A stretch of DNA of 64,000 bases from Oscheius dolichura (taxonomy: Eukaryota > Nematoda > Chromadorea > Rhabditida > Rhabditidae), in contig OW051495.1 in NCBI GenBank assembly GCA_932521035.1, positions 3,658,001 through 3,722,000 on the forward strand. The letters are read 5' to 3'. Both the position numbers and the translations under genes were made by a program. Below, piece by piece: positions 11,184 through 22,467 of the stretch (the stretch's first letter is position 1; every line of letters begins with the position of its first letter). The notes beneath the pieces were generated by a model. The model ran no database searches and was not told the origin of the DNA. It saw only the letters and a program-made list of their open reading frames with translations.

Positions 11184-14100
11184 CTAGTCCGACCATTCAT
11201 TTTTTTCATCTGAGTTATCTAAAAAATACATTTTAATGTTTTAAATGAGTTACCGTCATCATCAGACGAATCATCCAATTGCATGTTATTACGGCGCTCT
11301 TCCAGAGCTTTTGCCAATGCTCCAGCAATGCCACCCATATCGCCGAGACCTGATACAGATCTCCTATTCGCTTGTTCAGCTGGGTCCACGTGTTTTAATT
11401 GCGCTCCTTGCCTAATTTGAGCCATTACATCACCTCGTGCATCAGTATTAGCAGGCGGCTGTTTTTCTGGAGCATTCACACTGCGCAACTGTTTTCCAGC
11501 TTGTATTTCCTGAACAACAAAGTAGAAAATGCAAGCAATCTGTAACCAACCGCTAGAAGATTGCCACGACCATTTGGAGGTGCCGGTAGTATAGAAGGAG
11601 GCGGTGGCGGCGGTGGTGGCGCAGCGATACCTGAAAGATTTTGTCTAAAAAATAATTATGATTACTTGATGAGATCGAAGGCGGTAGCGGTGGAGCAGGC
11701 GGAATATTTGAGGTCAGTGATGGAGGTGGTGGCGGAGGAGGAACCACAGCCGGTCTTGTATTATCCGAAGAGCTTGGAGCCTAATCGATATTAGATACTT
11801 TTTAAATCCGTTATACCTGAGGCAAAGGTCGAGCACCCATCTTAGAACTTCCTGGAGGTGGCGGAGGAGGTCTGGATGGCGGCTGATAAGATGCATTTCG
11901 CGAAGGTGGAGCCGGAGGAGCTGACCACTGCGATATTGGCTGCGACGAGGGTATAGGCGGCGGAGGTGGTGCCTGCTGCCTGCCAGAAGGAGGTAACTGT
12001 GATGCAGACTCTGTTTCACTGAAACGGAGATATATTAAAATTTTAAACGACTCTATCTACTGCCCATAAACACATGTATAAAACACTTCGCAAACCCCAT
12101 AAAGCTGGTCTAAAAATAAGGATAAGTAAAACTTACGACGTCTCTTCATAACGCTCTATAAAATCATAAACAAAACGAATAGTTTTCTTGCTGAGGTTAT
12201 TAGGATCTTTTCCAGCAGCACGAATAATATTTCTATAACATATCATTAATAAAATATAAATTAGAAGCTAACTTGATACTCTCATCCATTGGTTCATTAT
12301 CAACATTATTTGAAAAACCGCTATCCTGATTCCAACCAACATGTGCCTTATGCCTGAAAAAGTGTTAATTTTGTCATCTCTATAAGGTTTTACTGAAAGT
12401 TAGTCGGGTTGCTAATATCTTCCTTCCTTATTCTAGGCTTTTTATCCTTTTTCTTCTTTCCCGTGAAGAACGAGCTGCTAGATGGTTTCTTTTCTTGTTT
12501 TGGAACAGCGACTGCGGCGCCGATAGGCGTGACTCCATTAGAAAAAGGAGCTTCAGGTGTTTCCATAGAGAACACAGAACTTGCGGGGATAGCCGAACGT
12601 GGTTCTCTCGCTGCTACTGAAATTTCGAAATAAGAACAATAAGGTTAAAATAAGTTTAAAAATGTATCGATTAAATAGTACTTTTTCTTTGTATCCTATC
12701 ATATACCCCAAGATAAACATTTACTGAAGCCGCTAGTTTCCTAGAGTAACCCAACATTTTTTTTCTTTCCAAGCCAGTGTCTCGCCATTCTTCCTGATAG
12801 GTTTTCTTAGAGGACTGGTCTCCGACAGCTTCTAGGCGGCGCGCACTGGATTCTTTGTTTGAGAATGTGACGCCTCTGATTACAAACAAACATGTTCAAT
12901 TACCAGGATCATACAGAGTACAGTCGTTACACCAATAATGATCAATTATAAATGGCGCTATTGCTAGTTCCACTTCTAACGCATTGATAAACAAGGGATA
13001 ATACCTGATTAAATAACAAACCTGAAGAGAAAAGCCTGTCTTTAAGTGCTTGTCCATACGATCTTAGATTGTTCAACCTCGAGTCAAGATTATCCAATGG
13101 TTTCACTCTTCGATTTTTCATGACGCATCGTTTGTGTAAAGTGACTTCACTTGCAGATGTTTGCAGTTGAGATCTAATGTGATAATCATTCGTTCTTCCC
13201 AACGTTTCCTGGCGCCATCCAAACCCGAACGGTTTCAGGGCTGTAGAATTTTCTCCCCTTGTGTTAATGGAATAATCACTGTGATGAAGCTGTTCATCTA
13301 GGAAACGAACACGATTTGGAGGGGGAGAATAGTCTGGCGAAGGAACTATTGGCTGATTTTGAACGTTATCAAAATAGCCGTGAACATGGGCGTAATACAT
13401 CCGATCTTCAGGAAGTATCCGAGATTTCTCTGCAAACTGCGGATGAAAATTTATATCGGAAGAAGGTATATAGCTTGAATAGCTTCTTCTACCGTCAAAA
13501 TTTTCTTCGAACTTGGGCAGCGCTTTTAGTCCATTCATGGTGTTATCCAGAAAATGATTCGAATATAATCGGCTAGGCATAGGATATTCAAGGCTTCTAT
13601 TATTGAATCTGCTACATCTTCTTTTACTGTTCGATAGTTTCGGTCGATATTCGTCTTCACATAATGAGCTTGACGATGTTCCCGGCGAACACGAATAATC
13701 ACAGCATTGTTGACTAGAAAATGCGTAGTGTGGAACCGGGGAATCGGGATGAACATTGTCGTATTCTTCTTTTTCCATCAATTCGGCGCTTTTTTTCAAG
13801 ATATGGCTTGGAAAACTGTCAAAGACAGGAAAAAATGCACATGCTTTGGCTTCCCTTCGAAGAGAAGAGTCCAAACGCGACAGTCTTTTACTGGAATGGA
13901 GATCTTCATATTGATAGCGTATTCGGCCATGAGGATCCTCGCTAACAGTAAGCCACATGGGCAAAGGTCGTAGTGGACAATTTAGCGACAAAATAGATGT
14001 AAAGCTGATCAGCACGGCCGGTGCAGTGTATTGTTGACATAGGAGACAAGCGCTCCGCCCATTATAAGTCTTTCCCTCCTTGAATGTGTATTACATCCGT

Positions 14101-15097
14101 AAGAAAGAACTGCAAGGAAGGAAATCATTGATTTTTGAACAGAAATCACAGATCTACTGAGGTGGTCGCAAATTTAAGAGCGCAATGCATCAAATCAGCA
14201 AAAATGAGACCTACAATTATCCTACCTATTCAAGTGGGAACCGTCACTTATCCAACAACGCGTGTAGGATTAATGGGTGTACATTAGCATAATCGTTCAA
14301 CAAGTGGATAACATGACCTTTTCTTGGCGAAGACGATCGACAACCTACTGTTATCCAAAATAGTGCCTATATGGTCAAATTATCAACACCCAAGAGTATC
14401 GCTATCATTCTTTTTAAAAATATGAAAAATGCCTCACCCGCTTTTTTTTCTTGCTCATACCGCTTTTCAAGATGACTTTTGAACTGTTTCGCTTCTTGGG
14501 AACTAGAGAAATTCAATCCAAAGACGTTACCATCATATTCTCCCTCAAATACCAAAAGGTGGGTGCACGCAGGTGACATAGATGATTGAAAATTTTTGTA
14601 CCTAAAGATAAGCTATGAAAAAGTATTTATAAACCTATAAAAATATAAAGCCATATAAGTAAGTAGCGTGTAATCAATTGAACAAGAAAACTTACAATTT
14701 AAACTCCCACGTAAGCTCTTGGCTACTCAAGAGATCGTACAGTCTCATGTAATAGGCACGGTTAGAATAATCCTAAAGCAGTTAGAAGTTACACGCAATG
14801 ATACCTTAACTAGGGAAATAACCCCACGACATTTTTTCCGCCATCTACCACCTTCAGCATGAAGGAGCTCTACTACGCCAGCCGACAACGATATATTATC
14901 AGGACCTAATACAGAAAAGAGTAGATAATTTTCTTGATTATCAAGTAGCGTTGATCCTGTATTGGGAGGGCGTTTCCTCTTTCTATCTGAACCTGCAAAA
15001 GTTATTAAAAGACTAGAAAAAACAAAAGTTTACCTGCGTCTCCACCGCCATGTAACATACTTATACTAGGTGTTAAAGGATACGCTGCAGAGGCCAT
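11184..15097 (-). CDS. WASP / N-WASP actin nucleation-promoting factor
   Basis: Cytoplasmic activator of the Arp2/3 complex acting downstream of Cdc42. Domains in order: WH1 (STLLDNQENYLLFSVLG, then SPACTHLLVFEGEYDGNVFG and LNFSSSQEAKQFKSHLEKR), a basic stretch with KPSSSSFFTGKKKKDKK, the GTPase-binding CRIB (ISNPTNF, HKAHVGWNQDSGF), a proline-rich centre (11.55-12.0 kb), a WH2 motif (RGDVMAQIRQGAQLKHVD), a central helix and an acidic end. A last 35-nt intron must be removed to give the acidic tail DSSDDDDNSDEKNEWSD, which carries the Trp typical of Arp2/3-binding tails. Start MASAAYPLTPS is preceded by an acceptor (CTTTAG). The 1.8-kb intron between WH1 and CRIB (about 14,437-12,617) holds another ORF. 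Confidence 0.93.
12671..13958 (-). CDS. unidentified protein nested in the WASP intron
   Basis: Two predicted exons (13958-13022 and 12873-12671) join in phase into about 379 residues, starting MWLTVSEDPHGRIRYQYE. The second exon reads GVTFSNKESSARRLEAV, then KKTYQEEWRDTGLERKK. The first exon is a single open frame of over 300 codons in AT-rich DNA, which is unlikely by chance. The product is rich in Ser, Tyr, Arg and Asp without membrane segments; it looks partly disordered. I do not recognise it. It cannot be an alternative WASP exon with the acceptors I tried, because the phases disagree. The acceptor of exon 2 is GAG, which is uncommon. It could be transcribed separately or be part of a WASP variant by an unseen junction. 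Confidence 0.5.
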
Positions 15098-15876
15098 CGC
15101 ATTTGTACGTTGAAAATTTCTAAAGATGAAGATAAATGATGTAAAAGACTGAAATTATCAAAAAGGGTCATATAGAGGAAATCAAGCCCTTTGTTTAGCA
15201 ATCAAATGACTCATAGATTTTTAAAGAAAGTGGTAGGGGTCAAATACGAGTTTTCTAGACGTGCGTGATAACAGAAAATGAAAAAAAATGAGTACTTCAA
15301 AGGAATGATTCTACAACTAACTTCAAAAGAATTGATATCTGATATATATACAAGTTCTGTAGGTCATAGAAGTTTTAAGAAAAGATCGGCGGCATACATT
15401 GCTTTCGTACGACACTTATGTCTACTTATGCAGTATGTTCGTCGCCAAAACATGGAAAAGAAAACAGAGCAATTGAGAAATAAGTAGCACGTCTTTTTGC
15501 ATTATCATATGTTTGAGAGAAGAGCATACTTAGCTGCGCTTTAGAGAATGTTGCAATGTAAAAGTGGTGATATGGATCGCAAATTACGTTTCTTTGTTCT
15601 AATGCCGACGTGCTAATTATTCCTCAACCAGAGCAAGAAAGTACAAAGGAAACCAACATTTTTGAGCCAATACGGGAGGATGCCCGTTGTTTAGCGGAAT
15701 TGACGTCGCCTTTTATTTATCATTCGCTCATCATTTCAGTTCTGGTCTGGTCTTTTCAGTTTCCCTATGCGCTTGAGCCTCGATTGGAGATTCATACCAT
15801 TTCTGTTGTTACTTGAGCTTTTGTACTACTGTTATGCTCTCCTCATTTTTGTATCTTTTCAGACAACAACCTCATC
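15098..15876. promoter_or_regulatory. divergent 5' region between WASP and Hrs
   Basis: Head-to-head spacing of about 780 nt between the WASP start (minus) and the Hrs start (plus). An open frame at 15278-15487 has no recognisable features. An acceptor-like TTTTCAG at about 15862, 15 nt before the Hrs ATG, looks like a trans-splice site. I see no specific promoter motif. Confidence 0.45.
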
Positions 15877-18836
15877 ATGGCAAGAAAATTCGATAGGTTA
15901 CTTGGTCAGTTTGATCTTCGTGTCATTATAATGCCCTTTTTAAGATAGCGCAACGGATTCTACAAATCTTGAGCCAAACTGGGACGGAATTATAGCATGC
16001 TTCGATTCTGTACGCGCAGGAGATGTACCGTGAGTTTTCGTATTTCATAATTTTCCAAAAAAATATTTCACTACACCAAATAGTATTATTTTATGCAAAG
16101 AACTGTCGAAATACAGTTCGATTTGCAAGAAGTAAGCGCACGGCCCATATTTCAGAGCGAAAGCGGCTATTGCAAGCATACAGAAAAGGATACAACATGA
16201 AAATCCACACGTGGTTCATCACGCTCTACTTGTTCTCGATGCATGTGTAAAAAATTGTGGCCCAAAGGTTTGCTTTGTTTGTAGCTTCTCTAAATGACAT
16301 CATTTTTAGTTCCATTCGGAAATAGCTACTCGTGAATTTATGGAGTTTTTTAAAAATATTCCAATAGAAAACAAGTATGATAAGGTTTGTTTTCACTGTT
16401 TTTTTAACGGTTTTTCTAGGTTAAAACTAAAACCTTGGAAATGTTGCAGTGCTGGGCTATGGCGTTTGCCAGCAAGCCAGAGTACAAAATAGTTGTAGAC
16501 ACACATAATCTCCTGAAGTTGGCAGGATTTGATTTTCCATCTATTAAAGAAGCCGATGCTATGTTTTTGGCCCAAGTTGCCCCGGATTGGGCTGATGGCC
16601 CAGAGTGCTTCCGGTTTATTTCTTCATTATCACTTTTAATTAGTCGTTTAGATGCCGTGCTGAATTTGGTCTGTTGACGAGGAAACACCACTGCCGTTCG
16701 TTTTATTCTTACATATATTATACGGATGTTTATAGGTGCATGTGGTCAAATATTTTGTGATCGATGCAGTAGTCATGAAATGGCGCTTCCTCAGTTTGGA
16801 ATTGAAAAGGAGGTATGTTTTGTGATCACAAGCTATCTTTAACAATCACCGCTCAGGTTCGTGTTTGTGAGGCTTGCTTCGAGAAGGGAGTTCAGCGGCA
16901 TAATGAAAAGGTAGCTCAGTCTCGTCAGGCTGTCCAGGAAAAAAAGGTTTTTAGACTAGATTTTAAGATTTCTTTAAATCATTTTTCAGATGATGGAAAT
17001 TTTGGGTGACGTTGTTTCACCTGCTGAAAAGGAAAAACTTCTTAAAGAAAAGGAGGAAGAGGATTTAGCCAAAGCATTACAGTTGAGTAAAATCGAAGCT
17101 GAGAAGAAAGATAAGCAAGAAAAGAATTATCACAGTTTGTATAATGGTGATTCCTCGAGCTTTTATCCAACAGTTAGTTTGTTATACACATTAGATGACT
17201 ATTGACAGCAGGAGCATGGTTCCGCTTCGTCGCATGCCGATGTGGGATATAAAGGTACCGCCTCAACTATACCTGAATCGCCTTCGGAATTGAGCATTGC
17301 CGCTGATGATCCACTGGCTCGCTACATGAACAGAGACTATTGGCAACAGCGCAAGTCTCAAAATAAGGTAGGATTAGCAATGATTTATGATGCTTTATGG
17401 TTTGAGCTTAAAATCATATTATTTGCAGGTTGAAGAATGGGCAACTAATAACAATGCTTCTGCTCCAGCGCCAAGCGATGTAGCTTCCGTGGCAACGCTG
17501 TCTATTGCTGCAGAAGAACCTAACTATGCATCCTTAGTAGTGGATGCTGCCTCTGATTCAATGCCCGATATGGGTGCCGAGGTGCAGGCTGAAGAAACTA
17601 CGAAATGGTGCCAACAACTGAAAGAACAGGTTGAAAAAGTTTTCTTTTTCCATTTGCATAAAATTTTTAGGTCGGTGTAATGGAAAACAGAATTCGTTCA
17701 AATATCGCACGTGGACGCCCTGTTGTTAATGATACTGCTATTCAAGGGCTATTTTTACGTTTGACCGAGTATCATGCGCAAGTTCTTGAGCGCATGCATA
17801 AACTTGATGAAGATCGAGGTTTCTTCGGCAGTTTTTTTTATCCACTCGTCATTTCAGCATATTACGAAGGTCTACAAGACCATTTGAATCATATTGTAGA
17901 TGCTCGTTCTGCGGTTACACAACTACGTGAAGATAATGAAAGACGTAAGAAGGAACAGTTGGAAGCAGAGCAGCGCATGCGGCAAGCCCAAATGAAGCAA
18001 ACCTTGGATCTCATGCGAATGAAAAAACATGTAAATGAAAGTTCTTTCTCATATATTTCGTATGTTTAGGCTATGTTGCTTGAACAGCGTGATACGGCTC
18101 TGCAACGTTTTCAGCAACAAGAGCAGGAAATGCAAGCACGTCGACAGCAGTATCCTGTTTATGGAAATACAAATTACATGCAATCTACTGCACATCCAAA
18201 TGTATACGGCAGTCATGGTTTTGCATGTCTTGAAACACCTTTATTTTGATTTTTCAGTCCCAATGTACAATATGCCATACTATCAGCAGCAAACTCAACA
18301 TGCAGCTCAACAATATGGACAACACCCGCAAATGCACAGTCAATATCCACAACGTGATTTAAAAAAAATTTAATTCACACATACATTTCAGCCGCTCTTC
18401 CCGCAGAAAATAGTAACCCATCATCAAGTTTGTACTCCACCCAGAGAAGTGCACCTCCTGTTGGTCAGGTTAACAATGCACCTACTACTCAAGCAAACAT
18501 GTATCGCACTCCGGAGTATGGAAATCTTCAAGATCAAGGAAATTTATCTATACACCCGATGGTGAGACAGCATGAACAGGCAAGTTCGGCCTGTTTAATT
18601 ATTAATGAAGTTTAGAATGGTTACAATTATCAGCAATACGTTCCACAACAGCACCCTGTACAAGCGGTATCTCAAGCGCCTCATCCCTCTAATGGATATG
18701 GTTACCCAGCAGGTATTTTTTCCTCATTTTATAATACTTATTTTCTTGTTGTTCAGCTCAAACTATTCCTCCAGCAAACGTTACGGTACCCGCACCTGAA
18801 CCATCAAACGAAACACCCTTGATCAGCTTTGATTAA
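15877..18836 (+). CDS. HGS: Hrs/HGS, ESCRT-0 subunit (VHS, FYVE, UIM, clathrin box)
   Basis: Endosomal ubiquitin receptor that, with STAM, starts multivesicular-body sorting. VHS domain: FDRLLDSATDSTNLEPNWDG, AIASIQKRIQHENPHVVHHA, LLVLDACVKNCG, LQCWAMAFASKPEYKIVVDT. FYVE zinc finger: RKHHCRACGQIFCDRCSS and FGIEKEVRVCEACF, which includes the R(K)HHCR phosphoinositide-binding core. A ubiquitin-interacting motif follows: EEEDLAKALQLSKIEAEKK. Then comes a coiled-coil core and a Gln/Pro-rich tail ending LISFD, the clathrin-binding box found at the end of Hrs. Many introns are below 60 nt. AATAAA is at 18975-18980. A glutaredoxin gene follows on the same strand after about 230 nt. Confidence 0.95.
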
Positions 18837-19064
18837 AAAAACTAAAACGACTTAATGTATTTATGGCCTGGTTGTGCCCACTCACGTGTTCGTATTGGAC
18901 GGTGAAATGTATAGTATACTTGTAAATTTCTATTCAAATCATACTTCATAGACTGACCCTTATTTTATTACTACAATAAATTTTATTGTGTTATGGTGTA
19001 CTTTCTCTAGTGTATGATACATATTTTATTTCCCACCTTCTAAAAACAGTCATGCACTAGAAAG

Positions 19065-19535
19065 ATGGGAGCAACTTCTTCGATGCCAAAGCCGTCTTTG
19101 ACAAAGGCTTCAACAATAATTGCGAATGAGGTCTTTTGTTATTCTACGTATAACTTGTTTTGTAGGTGAGAGAATATCCTGTGGTAATATACAGCAAAGA
19201 CAATTGTGTATGGTGTGACCGAGCGAAGAATTTGTTCGCAGAGAAGAAGATGGCTTTCAAGGAGAAAAATTTAACAGAAATTGCAAAGTCGCAATCAGAT
19301 GGAGGCCAGGAATATCTTACGGGACTTATTGATTTAACAAAACAACGAACAGTACCTCAGATCTTCATTTGTGGAAGGTAGGTCAGAAAATTGCAAACAT
19401 ATATTTTATAGGTTTATCGGAGGCTATTCCGAAGCCCTCCAAAGCCAGTCGAATCTAAGTAAACTGGTGGAGCAATGTTCAGTGGATGGCAAGACTATCG
19501 ATCAGAAAAGAGTCCGCGCCTCGTCTAAACTCTAG
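19065..19535 (+). CDS. glutaredoxin, probably N-myristoylated
   Basis: Thiol-disulfide oxidoreductase of about 130 residues using glutathione. Exon 1 encodes MGATSSMPKPSLTKAS, whose Gly2 and Ser6 fit the N-myristoylation rule, suggesting membrane anchoring. The fold follows: YPVVIYSKDNCVWCDRAKNL with the active site CVWC, then TVPQIFICGRFIGGYSEA, which holds the cis-Pro loop (TVP) and the GG glutathione-binding motif. Introns are about 36 and 34 nt. AATAAA at 19547-19552 lies 12 nt after the stop. It follows Hrs on the same strand, with an acceptor (CTAAAAACAG) upstream of the ATG, so it may be the second gene of an operon. Confidence 0.92.
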
Positions 19536-19553
19536 TTTCCGAGCCGAATAAAA

Positions 19554-20088
19554 TTAGTTATCACTCAGTGTTGCAAAAAACGCCTCAAGTTCTTTTTCCC
19601 AAGGGACGCCCTCTCCCGGTACGAGCGGAATGGCTGTTTCTACGGGGCCTGGTCGGCATTCCTGTATGTTCTTTTGTTATGGTAGCTGCAAACTGACTCA
19701 CATTCACTGCGAGACACGTGTCTGTCGGCTTGAAAGGTGTGTGTCTCATAGCGTCGAGGAAGCGGGGAAAGTGCATTTTTACCAGAACCAAACACCGCCG
19801 ACGGTACTGAACATGTCATAGAGGGAACGAGAGGGGCTCTCACCTCATAATGACGGTTGCACCGATGGTGCAGCTGCTTGGCTAAAAGTCTCTTTGAGGG
19901 AGCATTACTCGAGGAGGCAAAATAGCCGTGCACTCCTCGCAAAACAGCCTGGCAATAATCACATGTTTCTTCTGTTGTAAACTGCCATGACGATGACTAA
20001 ATACACTTTTTTTGGAAGTTGATTTTATTGTCTGAAATGTACCCACCACTGCAGCTAGAAGAACCGCCAAGGAGAACCCAAGTCTCAT
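19554..20088 (-). CDS. small secreted protein, four exons, family not recognised
   Basis: Joining four exons keeps one frame and gives about 100 residues: a signal peptide (MRLGFSLAVLLAAVV), then AKQLHHRCNRHYEYRRRCLV, then HFPRFLDAMRHTPFKPTDTC, then ECRPGPVETAIPLVPGEG and an end LEAFFATLSDN. All junctions are GT-AG with compatible phases, and the third intron is 40 nt. Four cysteines are left after the leader, so two disulfides are possible. I do not recognise the fold. It is convergent with the glutaredoxin gene: the two stops are only 18 nt apart, and the glutaredoxin poly(A) signal sits between them. It diverges from RPS2, with about 800 nt between starts. Confidence 0.68.
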
Positions 20089-20889
20089 AGAACAGAAGAT
20101 GTTCTGGAAGAAGACAAATCAATAGGAGGAAGAGGTGGTACAAAAATTGGACACGGATCCTCACGCTTCATCAACAGCGTCCTCGCAGAGGTCACGCGGC
20201 CAACAGGTCGCAGTTATCGTAAAGTTTTCTTATGTGTGTCACATAAACGACGTTAAATAGAAGTTCGACCAAAAAGATACCACTGCAGCCGTGCAGACTT
20301 TAGACTGTCGACTTCGTCGAATACAGTCCAAATGTCCTCTTTGCCCGTTGATGGGGAGCAAATGATCTGTCAAGTGATGCCATCGATAAAGTCAGTTGTA
20401 GGTATTCACGGCATTTTAGGTATTTTCGGAATGTGCAGTGGGAACTATACCATGCCAGCCCGGTTTGAACCTATCCGAATCTGCACAATCAATTTCTTCC
20501 CTCGACAAACTAAAATTTGTCTTCGTCTTTCATTGCTGTTTCAACTTTCCATCACTGCATATCATACTCCCGAACTTCTTGTCTCGTCGGAATTCCGGAA
20601 AAGCTCTCATTTTTCGAATGGCTAAAGGGTCGCGGGCAACGCGTCCTGCGACGCAGGCGTCGGGTTACGGTGTCTAAGCCGCGATCCAATTTTTGCGAGA
20701 CGAGGCCTCAGAAGCGCTCTATTTTTCTGGCTTTTGAGCCCTAATTGTTCGTTTTTTGCAATTTTATAATGATACGGGATGTTTTTACAAAGCAATTTAT
20801 TGCCTTTCTAAAAATTTGCAGACACCTCTTCTCTAGTATTTCCAACAGTTTTCCTATTCCTTCTTATTGTTTAGCTTGAGGTACAAAAC
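20089..20889. promoter_or_regulatory. divergent 5' region of the small secreted gene and RPS2
   Basis: No coding sequence supported. A GC-rich patch at about 20,620-20,720 sits upstream of an acceptor TTGTTTAG about 14 nt before the RPS2 start, which could serve for leader trans-splicing or for a 5'UTR intron. Confidence 0.4.
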
Positions 20890-22103
20890 ATGGCTGATCG
20901 TGGAGGATTCCGTGGTGGATTTGGAGGTGATCGTGGAGGTCGTGGCGGCCGCGGAGGAGCCGGTGGCGAACGTGGCCGAGGAGGCCGCGGACGTGGTCGC
21001 GGAGGCCGTGGACGCGGGTTAGTCTTTTTTATAATGATTATTTATTAGCATTATTGGGCAGATAGGAACCAGGTTAATATTTATGTTTAATTTGGGCCGA
21101 AAACTGCCAAAAGCAAATCAGAGGCATTTGGTCGTTTAGGGTTTCAGTAAATCTTAAACATTACCCTTGTCTTTTACAATCATTATAAATTTCAGTGCTG
21201 GCCGCGAGACTAAAGATGACGACTGGACTCCCGTCACCAAGCTTGGAAGACTTGTTAAGGATAGGAAAATCACCACCCTTGAGGAAATTTACCTGAACTC
21301 TCTCCCCATCAAGGTTAGCCACAGTTCATTTAAAAAGACACATTTTATTGTTTTAGGAATTCGAGATTATTGATGCCCTGTGCGCCAACTTGAAGGACGA
21401 GGTTCTCAAGATCACCCCTGTCCAGAAGCAAACTACGTGAGTATTATGTTCGTTTAGTCTTTTGCATTTTAATTAGGGGCGGATAGGAACCAGGATGTGA
21501 CTGTTCATATTTTGGGCCGAAAACCGCCAAAAGTATTAGTAAGGCATTTTGGTCGCTTGACTGTTAGCATTGCATTTGGGCATTACCCTTGTCTTAAACA
21601 TTTATTCATCATATTATTTCAGTGCCGGTCAGCGAACCCGCTTCAAAGCTTTCGTAGCTATCGGAGATCACGATGGACATGTCGGACTAGGAGTCAAATG
21701 CTCGAAAGAAGTTGCCACCGCCATCCGTGGAGCCATCATAGCCGCCAAGCTCGCTGTTATCCCTGTTAGACGAGGCTATTGGGGAAACAAGATCGGAAAG
21801 CCCCACACTGTTCCCTGCAAGGTCACTGGAAAATGTGCATCTGTTATGGTCCGTCTCATCCCTGCTCCCCGTGGAACTGGATTGGTCGCTGCTCCTGTAC
21901 CAAAGAAGCTCCTCACGATGGCGGGTATTGCCGATTGTTATACCGCCGCTACTGGTCAAACCGCTACCCTTGGAAACTTCGCTAAGGCTACCTATGCTGC
22001 CCTGCAGCGCACCTACTCTTACCTTACACCAGACCTATGGAAGGAGGAAAGCCTTGAAAAGACTCCCTACCAGCGTTTCCATGAATTCCTTTCTCGTCAG
22101 TAA
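20890..22103 (+). CDS. RPS2: 40S ribosomal protein S2 (uS5)
   Basis: Component of the small ribosomal subunit near the mRNA entrance. Four exons. The N terminus is an RG/RGG-rich tail ([17 protein letters not shown]), a typical arginine-methylation substrate. The conserved body includes [112 protein letters not shown] and [20 protein letters not shown]. Length and order match the family. Introns 1 and 3 each contain an H/ACA snoRNA. Confidence 0.98.
21053..21181 (+). ncRNA. H/ACA box snoRNA in RPS2 intron 1
   Basis: Hairpin, hinge, hairpin, tail architecture. Hairpin 1 has a base stem GGCAG/CTGCC, an inner stem CCAGGTTAA/TTAATTTGG, and a pocket ATAGGAA on the left and GCCGAAAA on the right. 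An H box of form AnAnnA (AAAGCA) follows. Hairpin 2 has base stem AGGCA/TGTCT and pocket TTTGGTC / ATTACCCT. ACA lies 3 nt from the predicted 3' end. It should guide pseudouridylation with dyskerin (NAP57). A near copy is in intron 3, and the stem differences are compensatory. Confidence 0.85.
21475..21603 (+). ncRNA. H/ACA box snoRNA in RPS2 intron 3, paralogue of the intron 1 copy
   Basis: Same architecture as the intron 1 RNA. Base stem GGCGG/CCGCC, where the A-T pair of the other copy is replaced by G-C. Inner stem CCAGGATGTG/CATATTTTGG, changed in sequence but still paired. Left and right pockets of hairpin 1 are identical (ATAGGAA, GCCGAAAA). H box AAAGTA, hairpin 2 base AGGCA/TGTCT with right pocket ATTACCCT, and ACA at 21598-21600. 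Confidence 0.85.
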
Positions 22104-22467
22104 ACTGTTGTTACTTTGAATAATGAAGTTGTTGTTGCCTCATAAGAAAATGAATGTACATTATTTGTTCTCTAGTGGAGTCGGCCTGATAGGGGACAAG
22201 TATGAGATAACTTTATTGTCGTTTTGATTCTATAGCAGGGATTCTCTAACACGTATGTCCTATATTGACAACACTGACAATGTTTCCACCGGATTTTAAG
22301 GGCAATTGAATATCACATTTTTGGGGTCTAGAGGGGGGAGGGGTGTCGCACCCGAACTTGTAAAAACAATCTGTTGGAATTAGTTGTAAAAACAAAATAG
22401 ACATGAAATGAGCAGAAAGCTATCGCCGTGAGAAAAGACCCGAGAGTAATGAGAAGATGCAAGGCAG

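Noticed and set aside
12671..12889. Treating the second nested exon as an alternative WASP exon
   Set aside because: The WH1 donor is phase 1 and the CRIB exon needs phase 1, but this exon does not fit on either side without a stop.
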